This document shows, piece by piece, positions 7,863 through 18,378 of a DNA stretch of 64,000 nucleotides. This stretch comes from Sphingobium sp. TKS. Its GTDB lineage: Bacteria; Pseudomonadota; Alphaproteobacteria; Sphingomonadales; Sphingomonadaceae. Within the stretch, counting starts at the first letter, position 1; each line of letters opens with the position of its first letter. The translations under genes were made by a program, and so were the position numbers. Location of the stretch: positions 437,001-501,000 of the forward strand of contig NZ_CP005083.1 of assembly GCF_001563265.1 (NCBI RefSeq), given 5' to 3'. The notes below the pieces were generated by a model. It worked only from the letters and a program-made list of their open reading frames with translations, had not been told where the DNA came from and ran no database searches.

Positions 7863-8984
7863 TCAGAGCGATTGCAGGGTGTGGAGCAGTTGGTATGAGG
7901 CCCGTTTGATTGCGCCATCGTAGCGGCCGAACGCGAACGCTGTCGCTTTCGCCTGTCTTTGGATCATGTCGGGATGCCGTTCGAAGGCTCGATCTACTGC
8001 AGCAAGCACATCGTCAGCACCTGATGCGACCTCTCCCAGATGCCAACCAGCGTACCTTGGATCGTCCTGCCAGTTAGCGCCATGCGCATTCACGAAAGCG
8101 ACGGGCCGCGGCTTAGCGAGGAATTCGTAAAGCTGGCTCGACATGTCGCCCAGATAGATGTCGGCGGCCCGCGCATAGCTCATGTCGAACAGCTTGGGAG
8201 AATCCAGATCGACCGCGATGTGCTCTGGCACGGCAAGTTCCAGCCACCGCGCTCGCGCGATCGGATCGAGGTTTTCGAACGCGCGGACATGAGGGGCGAA
8301 GACCAAGTTGTACCGCTCCTGTTCGCGGAAACGGGCGATGACATCGCGAGCGATGCCGATCGATGATAGCGCGGGATCGAAATGGGTGTTGTAGAAGACG
8401 GTCGGGCGATCGTTGTCGAACAATCGCGGTCTGGCGGGCAAAGCCTGCAGGTAATCCATCTTTACATAGCTGACGGCCGAAAGCTTCTTATGGCCGAGGC
8501 CTTGCGCGACGGCCCGCTCGATGTCTTTCTGTCCGGGGACAAAAATGGCATCGAAGGCCCTCAGCTTCGCTTCGGAAGATGGCGCACGGTCGCCGGCACC
8601 GTGGCGGAAATGTACCAGCGGACGCTTCCATCCGAGCCATCGCAACGCCGCAGAGGTGCGCTCGGGAACGATGATGGCCTGGGTCTTGCGGGCCTGCCAT
8701 CGGATCCGCGCCAGCAGGGGCCCCTTCGCCGCCGAGCGGCTGCCCGTTATGCGCGCTGCAATCCTGCCCGCCCAAGGCCAGGCGATCTGCGTCACGGTCA
8801 TCGTGCTGGCTCTCATCGCCGCAGCCACTGCGCGCAAGGCGGCGGCGGTGCGGTCGTCGGCGCAGATGCAGCGGACCGTGATATCCGGATGGCTCAGGCT
8901 AAGTTCTGCGGCGACCGGCGCGAGATGCAGGACCTGATGCTCCCCTCCGATGAATACGAACGTGAGATTGTTCAAATTCGTCAT
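7863..8984 (-). CDS. CDP-glycerol glycerophosphotransferase-like passenger protein
   Basis: About 373 residues from ATG 8984 (MTNLNNLTFVFIGGEHQVLHLAPVAAELS). The layout resembles the GT-B-like glycerophosphotransferase/TagB-TagF group: an N-terminal Rossmann-like half, VHFRHGAGDRAPSSEAKLRAFDAIFVPGQKD, PTVFYNTHFDPALSS, FAPHVRAFE, and the late ARAADIYLGDMSSQLYEFLAKPRPVAFVN region. These enzymes build cell-surface polymers, so a surface-modifying role is possible. The gene lies inside the Tn3 element and its ATG overlaps the resolvase TGA (ATGA, 8981-8984). The family call rests on pattern recognition only. Confidence 0.65.
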   Translation of the reverse strand: MTNLNNLTFVFIGGEHQVLHLAPVAAELSLSHPDITVRCICADDRTAAALRAVAAAMRASTMTVTQIAWPWAGRIAARITGSRSAAKGPLLARIRWQARKTQAIIVPERTSAALRWLGWKRPLVHFRHGAGDRAPSSEAKLRAFDAIFVPGQKDIERAVAQGLGHKKLSAVSYVKMDYLQALPARPRLFDNDRPTVFYNTHFDPALSSIGIARDVIARFREQERYNLVFAPHVRAFENLDPIARARWLELAVPEHIAVDLDSPKLFDMSYARAADIYLGDMSSQLYEFLAKPRPVAFVNAHGANWQDDPRYAGWHLGEVASGADDVLAAVDRAFERHPDMIQRQAKATAFAFGRYDGAIKRASYQLLHTLQSL

Positions 8985-9622
8985 GCCTTGATCGATGGGC
9001 GCGCTTTTCGAGCGAGAAGCTTCTGTCCGTCCGTCCTGATCTCTCCGTTCGGCGTAACATGCCGGTAGAGCGTCTGACGCGTGATGCCCAGCTCGGCGCA
9101 CAGCTCGGCGACCTTGGTTTCGGGTTTGCCCATAGCCGCCTGGGCAAGCCGCAGTTTGGCGGGCGTCATCTTGAACGGGCGACCGCCATGTCGGCCGCGC
9201 GCACGTGCCGATTCCAGACCGGCGCGGGTGCGCTCGACGATCAACTCGCGCTCAAACTCGGCGAGGCCGGCAAAAATCGCAAAGATCAACCGACCGTTGG
9301 CGGTGGTGGTGTCGATCGACGCGCCTTCGCCGGCCAGCACCTTGAGGCCGATGCCACGCTTGGTCAGGTCGCCGACTGTGTTAACGAGGTGGCGCAGGTC
9401 GCGACCGAGGCGGTCGAGCTTCCATATGACCAGCGTGTCATCACGGCGCAGTGCCTTCAGGCAGGCATCCAGCCCCGGCCGCTTGTCGAGCCGGCCCGAC
9501 GCGGCATCCTCATAGATATGCTCGGGATCGACGCCGGCCGCGACCAGCGCGTCGTGCTGAAGGTCGTGAACCTGGCTGCCATCCGCCTTGGACACTCGCG
9601 CGTAACCGAGCTGCGTTGTCAC
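8981..9622 (-). CDS. tnpR: Serine resolvase/invertase of the Tn3-family element
   Basis: Small serine recombinase that resolves transposition cointegrates at a res site. The catalytic domain is seen in LGYARVSKADGSQ (Ser nucleophile) and in LVIWKLDRLGRDLRHL and EFERELIVERTRAGLESARARGRHGG. It is followed by a C-terminal helix-turn-helix (KVAELCAELGITRQTLYRHV). The GTG at 9622 (VTTQLGYARVSK) fits the family length; a longer upstream reading adds residues unlike the family. It is divergent from tnpA and coupled to the passenger gene by ATGA. Confidence 0.85.
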   Translation of the reverse strand: MTTQLGYARVSKADGSQVHDLQHDALVAAGVDPEHIYEDAASGRLDKRPGLDACLKALRRDDTLVIWKLDRLGRDLRHLVNTVGDLTKRGIGLKVLAGEGASIDTTTANGRLIFAIFAGLAEFERELIVERTRAGLESARARGRHGGRPFKMTPAKLRLAQAAMGKPETKVAELCAELGITRQTLYRHVTPNGEIRTDGQKLLARKARPSIKA

Positions 9623-9751
9623 ATATACGTCCGTCTGCGTGACGGAGCGGCATTGCCCGTCGATCAATCTGCATAATGTCACATAACCCGTCTCCTCGTC
9701 TATGCTCCATGAACAGGGCCACATCCCTGTTGCGTGACAAACAGGAAGCCG
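9623..9751. promoter_or_regulatory. Divergent tnpR-tnpA intergenic region, probable res site
   Basis: The 129-bp gap between divergent resolvase and transposase genes is the usual place of the res recombination site and both promoters in Tn3-family elements. It contains AT-rich patches (CATAATGTCACATAA near 9671-9685) and related GTCACA/GTGACA words. No subsites can be defined by eye. Confidence 0.45.
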
Positions 9752-12720
9752 ATGCCGTCCAGAACAATATTATCGCCTGCGCAGCGCGCTGTGATCTTCG
9801 ATCCGCCTTCTGACAGCGCGACGATCGAGCGGCTCTTCACTCTCGGCCCCGATGACCTCGCGCAGGTAGCGCGTCGTCGGCGCAGAGCGAACCGGCTCGG
9901 CTATGCCGTGCAGCTCTGCTACCTGCGTCATCCGGGGCGTGCGCTGCTGCCGAGTGAAGCAGTGCCCGCCCTCATGCTGTCGCTGCTCGCCGACCAGATC
10001 GGTTGCCGGATCGACGACTTCGCCGACTATTCTGCCCGTGCGACGACGCTGCGCGAGCATCGCGCCGAGATCGAAGCGTATCTTGGTCTGCGCGCCTTTG
10101 ACCGGATCGACGTACGATCGACGCTGGCACTGGGATCAGAGATCGCCACCTCGACCGATCGGGGCGAGGCGATCGTCGCCGGCATGGTCAATCGCCTGCG
10201 GCTCGACCGGATTGTTCTGCCTGCGGCATCGACGCTGGAACGGCTCGCCCTCATCGTGCGGGCCCATGCACGCAAGGCCGCCCATGCCGGACTGATCCGC
10301 GATTGCTCGGCCGATCAGGAAGCGGCACTCGAACGCCTGATCGCATCCGATGACAATGGTCGCACCCGTCTGGGATGGCTACGCGAATGGCCGGAAGCGC
10401 CATCGGCGTCGAACCTGAAGGGGATCGTCGAACGGCTCGACGCGGTGCGCGGCATCGGGATCGCAACCGATCGGGCACGACGTATCCATGCCGCCCGCTA
10501 TGCCGTCATCGCCCGGACCGCCGGCATCGTCACTGCGCAACACCTCCGGCGTCTCGAACGCCCGCGCCGACTCGCGATGCTGGTCGCCTCCATGATCGAG
10601 ATGGAGGCGGCGCTGACCGATGCCGCCTTGGTCATGGTCGAGAAGATGGTGGGGGCGCTGTTCCGCCGCGCCGACCGTACCCGGTCCGACCGGCTGCTCG
10701 GGCAGGCACGGATGCTGAAAGACACGGCGCGCTTTCATGTCCGGCTCGGCCGCTTGCTGGTCGATGCACGCGCGAGCGGACGCGACGCCTTTCGCACGAT
10801 CGATGACCGGGTGGGCTGGGATCAGCTCGAACGCAGCATCCGCTTCGCCGAGGATCTGACGCGTGCGGCCGATGACGGTCTGGAGGAAGTGGTCGAACGC
10901 TACCCTGCCGTGCGGCGGTTCGCCCCGACCTTCCTCGCCGCCTTCACCTTCCGGACCGCGAGATCGGGCGATCCGCTGCTCGGCGCGATCGAGGCGCTGC
11001 GAACGATGTACCGCGACGGCCGATCGGTCCTGCCGAAGCGTGTGCCGACCAGCTTCATCAAGCCACGCTGGCACAAGGTCGTGCAGCCGGCCGAAGGGAC
11101 AATCGACCGCCGCGCCTATGAGATCGCGGTGATCGTCCACCTGCGCGAACGGCTCGGATCAGGCAGCATCTGGGTAGATGGCAGCCGCGCCTATCGCACG
11201 CTGGACGATTACCTGCTGCCGGTGCCCGCCTTTGAGACGATGCGCACCGATAGCGATCTGCGCCTCGCCGTGCCGTCCCGTTTTCTCAATGGTATGAGGA
11301 ACGGCGCGCGATGCTGACCCAGCGCATGACCGAGGTGGAGCGCGCAGCCGCGGCCGGCGAACTGGTCGACGTAACGATCGAGCGCGGGCAGTTGTTGATC
11401 TCGCCGATCCGGCGATCTCCGTCCGACGATGCCGAGGCGCTGAAGGCCCGGCTCTACGCGATGCTGCCGCGTGTCCGCATTACGGACCTGCTGGTTGAGG
11501 TCGCCGCGTGGTCGGGCTTTGCCGACCGTTTCGTTCATGCCCGCAGTGGCGAGCCGGCCTCTGACCAGTCCGCGCTGATGGGGTCGATCCTCGCCGATGC
11601 GACCAATCTCGGCCTCGGGCGCATGGCGGAAAGCTCGCGTGGGCTGACATTGTCACGCCTGCGCTGGACTGCGGAATGGCATGTGCGCGATGAAACGTAC
11701 CTGTCGGCGCTGGCGGCGATCGTAGACTGCCACACCGCGCATCCGCTCGCCCAGGTCTGGGGACCGGGCGACACATCGTCCTCGGACGGGCAGTTCTTCC
11801 GCGCCGGCGGTCAGGGCGAGGCGCGCGCCGATCGCAACGCCCGCTACGGCAGCGAACCCGGCGTGCTGTTCTACACCCACGTCACCGACCGCTTCACGCC
11901 GTTCCATACCAAGGTCATAGCCGCCAATGCTGGCGAGGCCGCGCATGTCCTCGACGGCCTGCTCGATCATGAGAGTGAACTGGTGATCCGCGAACATGCG
12001 ACCGATACCGCCGGGGCGGTCGATCATGTCTTCGGCTTGTGCCATCTGCTCGGCTTCCGCTTCGCACCGCGTATTCGCGACCTCAACGAACGCCGCCTGT
12101 ATAGCCTGTCGTCGCTCGATCCTTGGCCGACGCTGCGCCAACTTGTCGCGGGCCCGGTCAACGTTCGCGCGATCGAAGAGGATTGGGACGAGACGCTGCG
12201 GCTCGCCGCCTCGATCCGCGCCGGCACCGTCAGTGCCTCGGTCATGCTGCGCAAGCTGGCGGGTTTCCCGCGTCAAAACCCCGTCGCCCGCGCGCTGCGT
12301 GAGATCGGGCGGATTGAGCGCACACTGTTCATGCTCGACTGGTTCGACGATCCCGAACAGCGGCGTCGCACCGGCAGCATCCTCAACAAGGGTGAGGCCC
12401 GCAACGCGCTCGCCCGCGCCATCTTCTTCAACCGCCTCGGCGAACTGCGCGACCGCACCTTCGAGAACCAGCGCCATCGTGCCTCTGGCCTGACCCTGCT
12501 CACCGCGGCCGTCACGCTCTGGAACACCGTCTATCTCGACCGCGCCGTCCGGCATTTGCGCGCCAGCGGTGTCGAGGTGCTGGACGAACTGCTTGCCCAT
12601 GTCGCGCCATTGGGCTGGGAGCATATCGGCCTCACTGGCGACTATCTGTGGAGCGAGATGGACAAGCCCCGCGAGCGGTTCAGGCCGCTCCGCCTCCATC
12701 GGAACGGTCGGGATGCTTAG
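9752..12720 (+). pseudogene. tnpA: Tn3-family transposase, one frameshift
   Basis: DDE transposase of about 985 residues in two frames. The ATG at 9752 (MPSRTILSPAQRAVIFDPPSD) follows an AGGAAG site. The N-terminal half includes the DUF4158-type region. Near 11284-11290 the frame breaks: the upstream frame gives SRFLNGMRNG and stops at 11317, whereas the family pattern SRFL-WYEERRAMLTQRM continues one frame over. A single missing base after TTTTCTC would explain it. The second part (to 12720) contains the DDE catalytic core (TDLLVEVAAWSGFADRF, SSSDGQFF, HVTDRF, ending GLTGDYLWSEMD). It is inactive if the shift is real. Confidence 0.82.
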
Positions 12721-12753
12721 CGTACGTTTTCGAACATTCTCTCACCGGCCCCC
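12716..12753 (-). repeat. Right 38-bp terminal inverted repeat of Tn3-family element
   Basis: Reads CTTAGCGTACG...CCGGCCCCC on the plus strand, the reverse complement of the left end. It starts 5 bp before the transposase stop, so the transposase C-terminus is partly encoded within the inverted repeat, as in many Tn3 elements. Confidence 0.9.
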
Positions 12754-15030
12754 TATTGAGGCCCGCCTGGGTGCGCCGGCGCAGGTCAATGTCGCGCAGC
12801 CAGTCGAGCATGAAGATCGAGCGTTCGAGGCGGCCAAGCTCGCGCAACGCGAGGGCCAGTCCATTTTGTCGGGGATAGGCGGACAGCCGGCGGAGCATCG
12901 CCGAAGCGGTGACGGTGCCGGTGCGGATCGATGTGGCGAACCGCAGCAGTTCGTCCCAATGCGCGGCGACATGACCCAATGCGATCGGCTCGGCCGTCAT
13001 GCCAGTGAGCAGCTGGCCAGATTCCTGGCCAGGCAGGAGGTGCAAGCGACGCTCCCTGATATCGCGGAGGCGCGGCGCGAAGCGGTAGCCGAAGAAAGGC
13101 ATGAGGCCGAACACATGGTCCGATGCCCCGCCTGTATCGGTGTAGTGCTCCTCAATCGTCAGGCCGGTCTGATGATACAGCAAGCCATCCAGCACATAAG
13201 GCGCTTCGCCGGCAGTCGCCGCGATCACCCTGCTCGCGAAGGGATCATATCGATCCGAGACATGGGTGTAGAAGGCGACGCCCGGTTCGTTGCCGCTGCG
13301 TGCGTTGATGTCGCCGATCGCGGCCCCACGACCGCCAGCGTGAAATTGCTGTCCGTCGCTCGACGAAGTGGTGCCGTCTCCCCACAGCGCGGCGAGTGGC
13401 ATGGCGCGATGGGCGTCGATCAGCCTTCCCAGCGCTTCGCCATAAGCGGCCTCGCTAGAGCGTTTTCCAAGCAGATGGAATCATCTGCTGAATCGGAAAA
13501 CGCGACAAAACAAAAACTTAGAGCAGTCGAGCCGATGCAATCGGATCGGAATCTGCTCTAATATGCCAGTCGTGAAGATGGGCGAGCTGACGCAGACTTG
13601 CGCCCCGGCAGGTTTCCGCCATCCGCGTGAGGCCGAGATTGATGCCGTCGGCGAGGATGACGGTAAGCAGGGCATTGCGATCGTCGGCTTCCCTACCCGA
13701 ACGCCGGTGGATGAAGCATTCGCTGAACCCGGTCCAGGCATCGACCTCAAGCAGAAGATCGGTGATCTTCACGCGCGGCAGTCGATCATAGGCGGCGCGA
13801 CGGGCAATCTCGGTGGCGGGCGGCGTTGCCGCCTTCAGCGGCGAGATGATGAGGCCGTTTTCGTCAAGCCTCACCTGGGGCAGCTCGCCCTGACGCGCGA
13901 GGATCGTCACCTGTTCGATCGCCGTGTCGAGCCTGGTGCGCCTTTCCTCGATATGGCGCTCGAAATCCGTTTCGATGGCTAGCGGCAAAGGCCCCTTCTC
14001 GTGAAGCGCCGCAAAGGTCGCCGGCGGGATGAGATAGCTGTCGAAATCGCGAAACTGCCGGCTTCCCGCGACCCAAATGTCTCCCGCTCGCAGCCGTTCA
14101 CGTAGCTGCGACAGGGCGCATAGTTCATAGGCGGCACGATCGACGATGCCATCGCGCAGGACGAACGGCCGCCATGCGGACGGCACAAAGCGCAGCGGCA
14201 CGCGATCAGGCAAGCGCCTTTTGCCGGTCTGGTAGAGCTCCGCGATGATGGCCAGCGCTGACAGGAGCCCCTGCACCGCACCGGCGCCGCGAAATTCAAA
14301 GGTGTTGAGAAAGGCACCGGCAAAGAGCTTCACAGTGCGATGCCGCTCGATCAATTCGGCCGTGCGATCGACGGTTTCCGGTCGCCCGAGCACTTCGGCC
14401 TGCTCGACGGCCACGGCGAAGCGCTGCCAGTCCAGCGCCTCGATCTGCGCCAGAAAATCCACGCCCTTGGTGCGCGCGTCGATGAGGAGCCGGCAAGATC
14501 CCGTGAGCGTCCGGAGATGGCCTTGCAGCTCGCGCACCGTCTTTAGGGCTTTGTCGCGAGTCCGGTTCTCGGCGCGGCGCGCCATGCTCCCCAACAGCTT
14601 GTCGAACATCGTCAGGGCCGCGTCGGTCAGGCTTTCCTCAAGGCGGATGCCGGTTGCCGCCAGTGTTGCATGTCTCCGTAGGGCATTGAGTTCGCCAAGG
14701 TGCTGGGGCGTGATGCGGCTGCCTTCGTCCGCCAGCCTGTCAAAAGTCAAAGCCGGGATCATGTCGGCACGGGCGCGATCGAGGCCCAGCGCGCGGACAT
14801 AGGCGAGCCGTTCGATCAGGCGCAGGATGGTGCGCGCTGCCGGCGACTGTGGCGCATTGCGTAGCCAGGATAGCCATGTGGTGGCCTGCCCCGACCGTCG
14901 CGCCAGCAAATCGTCCAGGCCCTGTAGTGTGTCGGGCAGCAGGCCATTTGTGAGCACTTCATAGGTAAGCTGTTCAGCTTGCTGGCGAGCCCGTCGCAGT
15001 ACCGCTTCGAGAATCGACTGTGGACCGGCG
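12754..15030 (-). pseudogene. tnpA: Second Tn3-family transposase gene, truncated at both ends and interrupted
   Basis: Remnant of a different Tn3 transposase. From 15030 down it reads HAGPQSILEAVLRRARQQAEQLTYEV, and runs through RVKITDLLLEVDAWTGFSECF to LAHLHDWHI, where a 101-bp palindromic insert breaks it at 13458-13558. The frame resumes with SEAAYGEALGRLIDAHRAMPLAALWGDGTTSSSDGQQFHAGG and YTHVSDRYDPF, and is cut at 12754 by the right end of the neighbouring Tn3 element. Its N-terminal part is missing where the IS21-family element abuts at 15031. Confidence 0.85.
13458..13558. mobile_element. MITE-like palindromic element inserted at TA inside tnpA
   Basis: 101 bp flanked by TA on both sides (13456-13457 and 13559-13560). 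It begins GAGCGTTTTCC and ends GGAATCTGCTC, with internal hairpins (for example GCAGATGGAATCATCTGC). Removing the element plus one TA rejoins CAT-ATT-AGC-GAG in frame (HDWHI-SEAAYGEAL), exactly matching the homologous transposase pattern. This resembles a short alphaproteobacterial interspersed repeat with TA target preference of the IS630/mariner kind. It encodes no protein. Confidence 0.82.
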
Positions 15031-15130
15031 TGCAAAAGGGACCCCGTTAGCGGGGTGATCGGCGTCTAAATGGGACCCCTCATTCTGGTGGTGTAGTTGA
15101 CTGCCTGGTTTTCCAGGTGGTGAGATCGGG

Positions 15131-16645
15131 ATGTTGGTGGTGGAGACGGTTGTTCGGATTCGGCGGGAGCACGCGAGCGGGAAGGCGATCAAGGCGATTG
15201 CGCGGGATCTGCGGCTGTCTCGCAAGGTAGTGCGCAAGGCGATCCGGGCGCCGGAAGGCGCGTTCGATTATCGCCGCACGGTTCAGCCGCTGCCCCGGCT
15301 TGGTCCGTTCCAGGAGCGGCTTGATACGCTGCTGGCGGAGAACGAGGTCCGGCACCGGCGTGATCGGCTGCGCATGACCCGGATCCATGATCTGCTGTGC
15401 CGTGAGGGGTTCGAGGGATCCTACGACGCGGTCCGGCGCTACGCCCGGCGCTGGACGGAAGCGAGGCGCAAGGATGCGGGTGATGGGGCGCCCGCGTTCA
15501 TCCCGCTCATGTTCAAGCCCGGCGAGGCCTACCAGTTCGACTGGAGCCACGAGGATGTGGAGATCGCGGGCAAGCCGATGCGAGTGAAGGTGGCGCAGAT
15601 GCGGCTGTGTGCGTCGCGGGCTGTCTACGTCCGGGCCTATCCGCGCGAGACGCAGGAGATGGTGTTCGACGCCCATGCCCGGGGCTTTGCCTTTTTTGGC
15701 GGCGTTCCCCTGCGCGGCATCTACGATAACATGAAGACCGCGGTCACCACCGTGTTCGTCGGCAAGGAGCGCGTGTTCAACCGCCGCTTTCTGGTCATGG
15801 CCGATCATTACATGGTCGAGCCGACCGCTTGCTCGCCGGCGGCGGGATGGGAGAAGGGTCAGGTCGAACACCAAGTCCAGACGATCCGGGGCCGGTTCTT
15901 CCAGCCTCGCCTGCGCTTTGCCAGCATCGAGGAGCTCAACGGGTGGCTGGAGGCCGAGTGCCTGCGCTGGGCCGCAACGCACGCGCATCCCGAGCAGAAG
16001 GAGCTGACCGTTGCCGAGGCGCTGGCTCTCGAACGGCCAGCCCTGCAGCCGATGCTGGCGCCCTTCGACGGCTTCCACGAGACCGCCCATGCCGTGACCG
16101 GCACGTGCCTGATCAGCTTCGACCGCAACCGCTACTCGGTCATGGCCAAGGCTGCGCGGCGGGCCGTCCAGGTCCGCGCCTATGCCGACCGCATTGTCGT
16201 GCGCCTCGGCGACGAGGTCATCGCCGAACATGCCCGGCACTTCGGCCGTGACCGGACGATCTATGATCCCTGGCATTACCTGCCCGTTCTGGCGAACAAG
16301 CCCGGCGCTTTGCGGAACGGCGCGCCCTTCCAGGGGTGGGACCTGCCACCGGCACTAACGCGGTTGCGGCGCAAGCTGGGCGGCGGTGATGAAGCCGACC
16401 GCCGCTTTGTGCGCGTGCTGGCAGCCGTAATGACCGATGGTCTGGAAGCGGTCGAGGCCGCGATCCGGGAGGCGCTCGATAACGGGGCCGTCAGCGACGA
16501 GGTGATCCTCAACATCCTGGCCCGATACCGGGACCCGCCATCCGAGCGCCCTTTGGACGTGGTCGTTGATCTCAAGCTCAGCCACCCGCCGGTTGCGGAC
16601 TGTGCGCGCTATGACACAGTGCGAGGCCTCCATGCAACGGCATGA
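15131..16645 (+). CDS. istA: IS21-family transposase IstA
   Basis: 504-residue transposase. The N-terminal helix-turn-helix is seen in [32 protein letters not shown]. The DDE catalytic core starts at [24 protein letters not shown], with later residues in [10 protein letters not shown] and [11 protein letters not shown]. It works with IstB for cut-and-paste or circle-mediated transposition. Its 3' end overlaps istB, the normal IS21 arrangement. It appears intact. Confidence 0.92.
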   Translation: MLVVETVVRIRREHASGKAIKAIARDLRLSRKVVRKAIRAPEGAFDYRRTVQPLPRLGPFQERLDTLLAENEVRHRRDRLRMTRIHDLLCREGFEGSYDAVRRYARRWTEARRKDAGDGAPAFIPLMFKPGEAYQFDWSHEDVEIAGKPMRVKVAQMRLCASRAVYVRAYPRETQEMVFDAHARGFAFFGGVPLRGIYDNMKTAVTTVFVGKERVFNRRFLVMADHYMVEPTACSPAAGWEKGQVEHQVQTIRGRFFQPRLRFASIEELNGWLEAECLRWAATHAHPEQKELTVAEALALERPALQPMLAPFDGFHETAHAVTGTCLISFDRNRYSVMAKAARRAVQVRAYADRIVVRLGDEVIAEHARHFGRDRTIYDPWHYLPVLANKPGALRNGAPFQGWDLPPALTRLRRKLGGGDEADRRFVRVLAAVMTDGLEAVEAAIREALDNGAVSDEVILNILARYRDPPSERPLDVVVDLKLSHPPVADCARYDTVRGLHATA

Positions 16646-17360
16646 GATGATCGAGGCGATGCGAGCGCTCGGGCTCAAGGGCATGGCAGGGGCCTTCGAC
16701 GAGGCGGTCACCACCGGGTTGCAGCGCAAGCGCACGACCAACGAGATCCTGACCGACCTGCTGCGGGCAGAAGCGGCGCATCGTCATGCCGCCTCGATCC
16801 GCTATCGCATGACCGCGGCCAAGCTGCCTGTAATCAAGGACCTCGATGCCTTCGTGTTCGAGGGCACCCCTATCAACGAAGGGCTGGTGCGTTCCCTGCA
16901 CGCAGGTTCGTTCCTGCCCGGTCGCCGCAACATCGTGCTCATCGGCGGCACAGGGACGGGCAAGACCCATCTGGCCACCGCAGTCACCGCCAGCGTCGTG
17001 CGTGCCGGTGCCCGTGGGCGCTACTTCAACACGGTCGATCTCGTCACCCGGCTCGAGGAAGAGGCGCGCATCGGCAAAGCCGGATCCATCGCCGCCCAGC
17101 TCAGCCGGCTTGATCTCGTGGTGCTCGATGAACTGGGTTATCTGCCGTTCGCCCGATCCGGCGGGCAGCTCTTGTTCCACCTGATCAGCAAGCTCTACGA
17201 GCAGACCTCGGTCATCATCACCACCAACCTCGCCTTCGGCGAGTGGCCCACCGTGTTCGGCGACCCGAAGATGACCACCGCGCTGCTCGACCGCATCACC
17301 CACCATTGCGACATCGTCGAGACCGGCAACGACAGCTGGCGCTTCAAAAACCGCAGCTGA
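16632..17360 (+). CDS. istB: IS21-family helper ATPase IstB
   Basis: AAA+ ATPase of 242 residues, starting [26 protein letters not shown]. The Walker A motif is [11 protein letters not shown] and the Walker B region is [12 protein letters not shown]. It ends in the typical [20 protein letters not shown]. It selects target DNA and activates IstA. The start lies within the last codons of istA. Confidence 0.92.
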   Translation: MQRHEMIEAMRALGLKGMAGAFDEAVTTGLQRKRTTNEILTDLLRAEAAHRHAASIRYRMTAAKLPVIKDLDAFVFEGTPINEGLVRSLHAGSFLPGRRNIVLIGGTGTGKTHLATAVTASVVRAGARGRYFNTVDLVTRLEEEARIGKAGSIAAQLSRLDLVVLDELGYLPFARSGGQLLFHLISKLYEQTSVIITTNLAFGEWPTVFGDPKMTTALLDRITHHCDIVETGNDSWRFKNRS

Positions 17361-17490
17361 CCCAATCAGAAAAACGCCTTCGCGCTGCTGACGCCTCCGG
17401 TCGGGCTACGCCCTCCCTACGCCGCCAGCAGCGCGAAACCCGCGCCCAACATCGATCGATCTATGCAACGCTAACGGGGTCCCTTTTGCG

Positions 17491-18292
17491 CGCCGATAGG
17501 GGGGCCCGATTGAACGCCGATTGACACGAAGGACACCAGAAGCCGCGCGAAGCCCTCCGGGACGCCGGCCGCCTTGATGCCCTCCAGTAACTGCTCGTCG
17601 GTGAGGTTGACGACCGGAATCTGCTTGCCTGCGACCTCGCCCGCCAATGCGGCGACATCGGTGGTCGTCAGCGCCTCGGGGCCGGTCAACTGATAGGTGA
17701 TGCTCTCCGTAGAACCGGACGCCAGCGAGGCGGCAATAGCGCGAGCGACGTCCTCTCGCGCAATATGAGAGGTCCGGCCTTCGCCTGCCGATGTGTAGAG
17801 CGTCCCCATCTTGATCGCCTGCGGCAAAGTCATCAGGAGATTCTCCTGATACCAGCCATTACGGAAAATCGTGTAGGGACGACCCGTTTCCTTGATCGCT
17901 TGCTCGGTGCCATAATGATCGGGCGCGAAGAGCACCGGATTACCCGGTTCGGGCGCCAGCATCGAGGTGTAGGCAATATGCGCACCTGCTGTGGCTGCGG
18001 CCGAAACGGCTGCAAGATGCTGACGCAACCTCTTGCCCGGCTCGCCGACAGCATCCGTGGAGATGATGAGAATGCGATCGGCACCGTCGAAGGCTTGGCC
18101 CAGCGACGCTGCGTCGTCGAAGTCTCCGATCCTCGCCTGGACACCCCTTGCGCTGAGGTCAGACAACTTGCCTGGATCACGGCTCAGCAGGATCAGGCTC
18201 TCAGGCGCCACACCTTGGGTCTCCAGGAGATGGTGAACCACGCGCTGGCCGAGCTGGCCGGTTGCGCCGGTGACGAGGATCGTTTCACTCAT
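17491..18292 (-). pseudogene. NmrA/QorB-type NAD(P)H-binding oxidoreductase, 3' truncated
   Basis: Atypical short-chain reductase. MSETILVTGATGQLGQRVVHHLLE gives the nucleotide-binding glycine motif, and AYTSMLAPEPGNPVLFAPDHYGTEQAIKETGRPYTIFRNGWYQEN matches quinone-oxidoreductase-2 (QorB)-like proteins. After FVSIGVQSG the sequence enters the IS21 end and reads PPIGAQKGPR before stopping at 17471, so the final few dozen residues are replaced. It is divergent from an HxlR regulator, the standard partner of such genes. The enzyme may retain its fold, but function is doubtful. Confidence 0.8.
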
Positions 18293-18378
18293 GAAGGGAT
18301 ATTCCTGCTGCTAGATTAGGTCTCTTATTGAGACTATGATGTTAAACTGAGTTCAACTCCTGTAAAGAAGGCAGTTTT

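Larger units (their letters stand above)
7822..12753. mobile_element. Tn3-family transposon with 38-bp inverted repeats (4,932 bp)
   Basis: Bounded by matching 38-bp ends at 7822-7859 and 12716-12753, identical but for one base. It carries a passenger gene and a serine resolvase on the minus strand and a divergent transposase gene on the plus strand. The 5 bp outside the ends are TACCG and TATTG, so there is no clean target duplication. The element joins two unrelated sequences (glutathione reductase on the left, another transposase gene on the right), which points to a later deletion or recombination. Confidence 0.85.
15031..17490. mobile_element. IS21-family insertion sequence
   Basis: About 2.46 kb with inverted ends TGCAAAAGGGACCCCGTTAGC (15031-15051) and its near-perfect inverse at 17470-17490. 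It encodes overlapping istA and istB. A second GGGACCC word near 15076 fits the repeated end motifs of IS21 elements. The left flank is a Tn3 transposase and the right flank an NmrA-type gene. No target duplication links them, so the element has also taken part in a rearrangement. Confidence 0.88.

Noticed and set aside
12569..13561. Plus-strand frame over the Tn3 right end
   Set aside because: It crosses the inverted repeat and runs antisense to the second transposase; no protein features.
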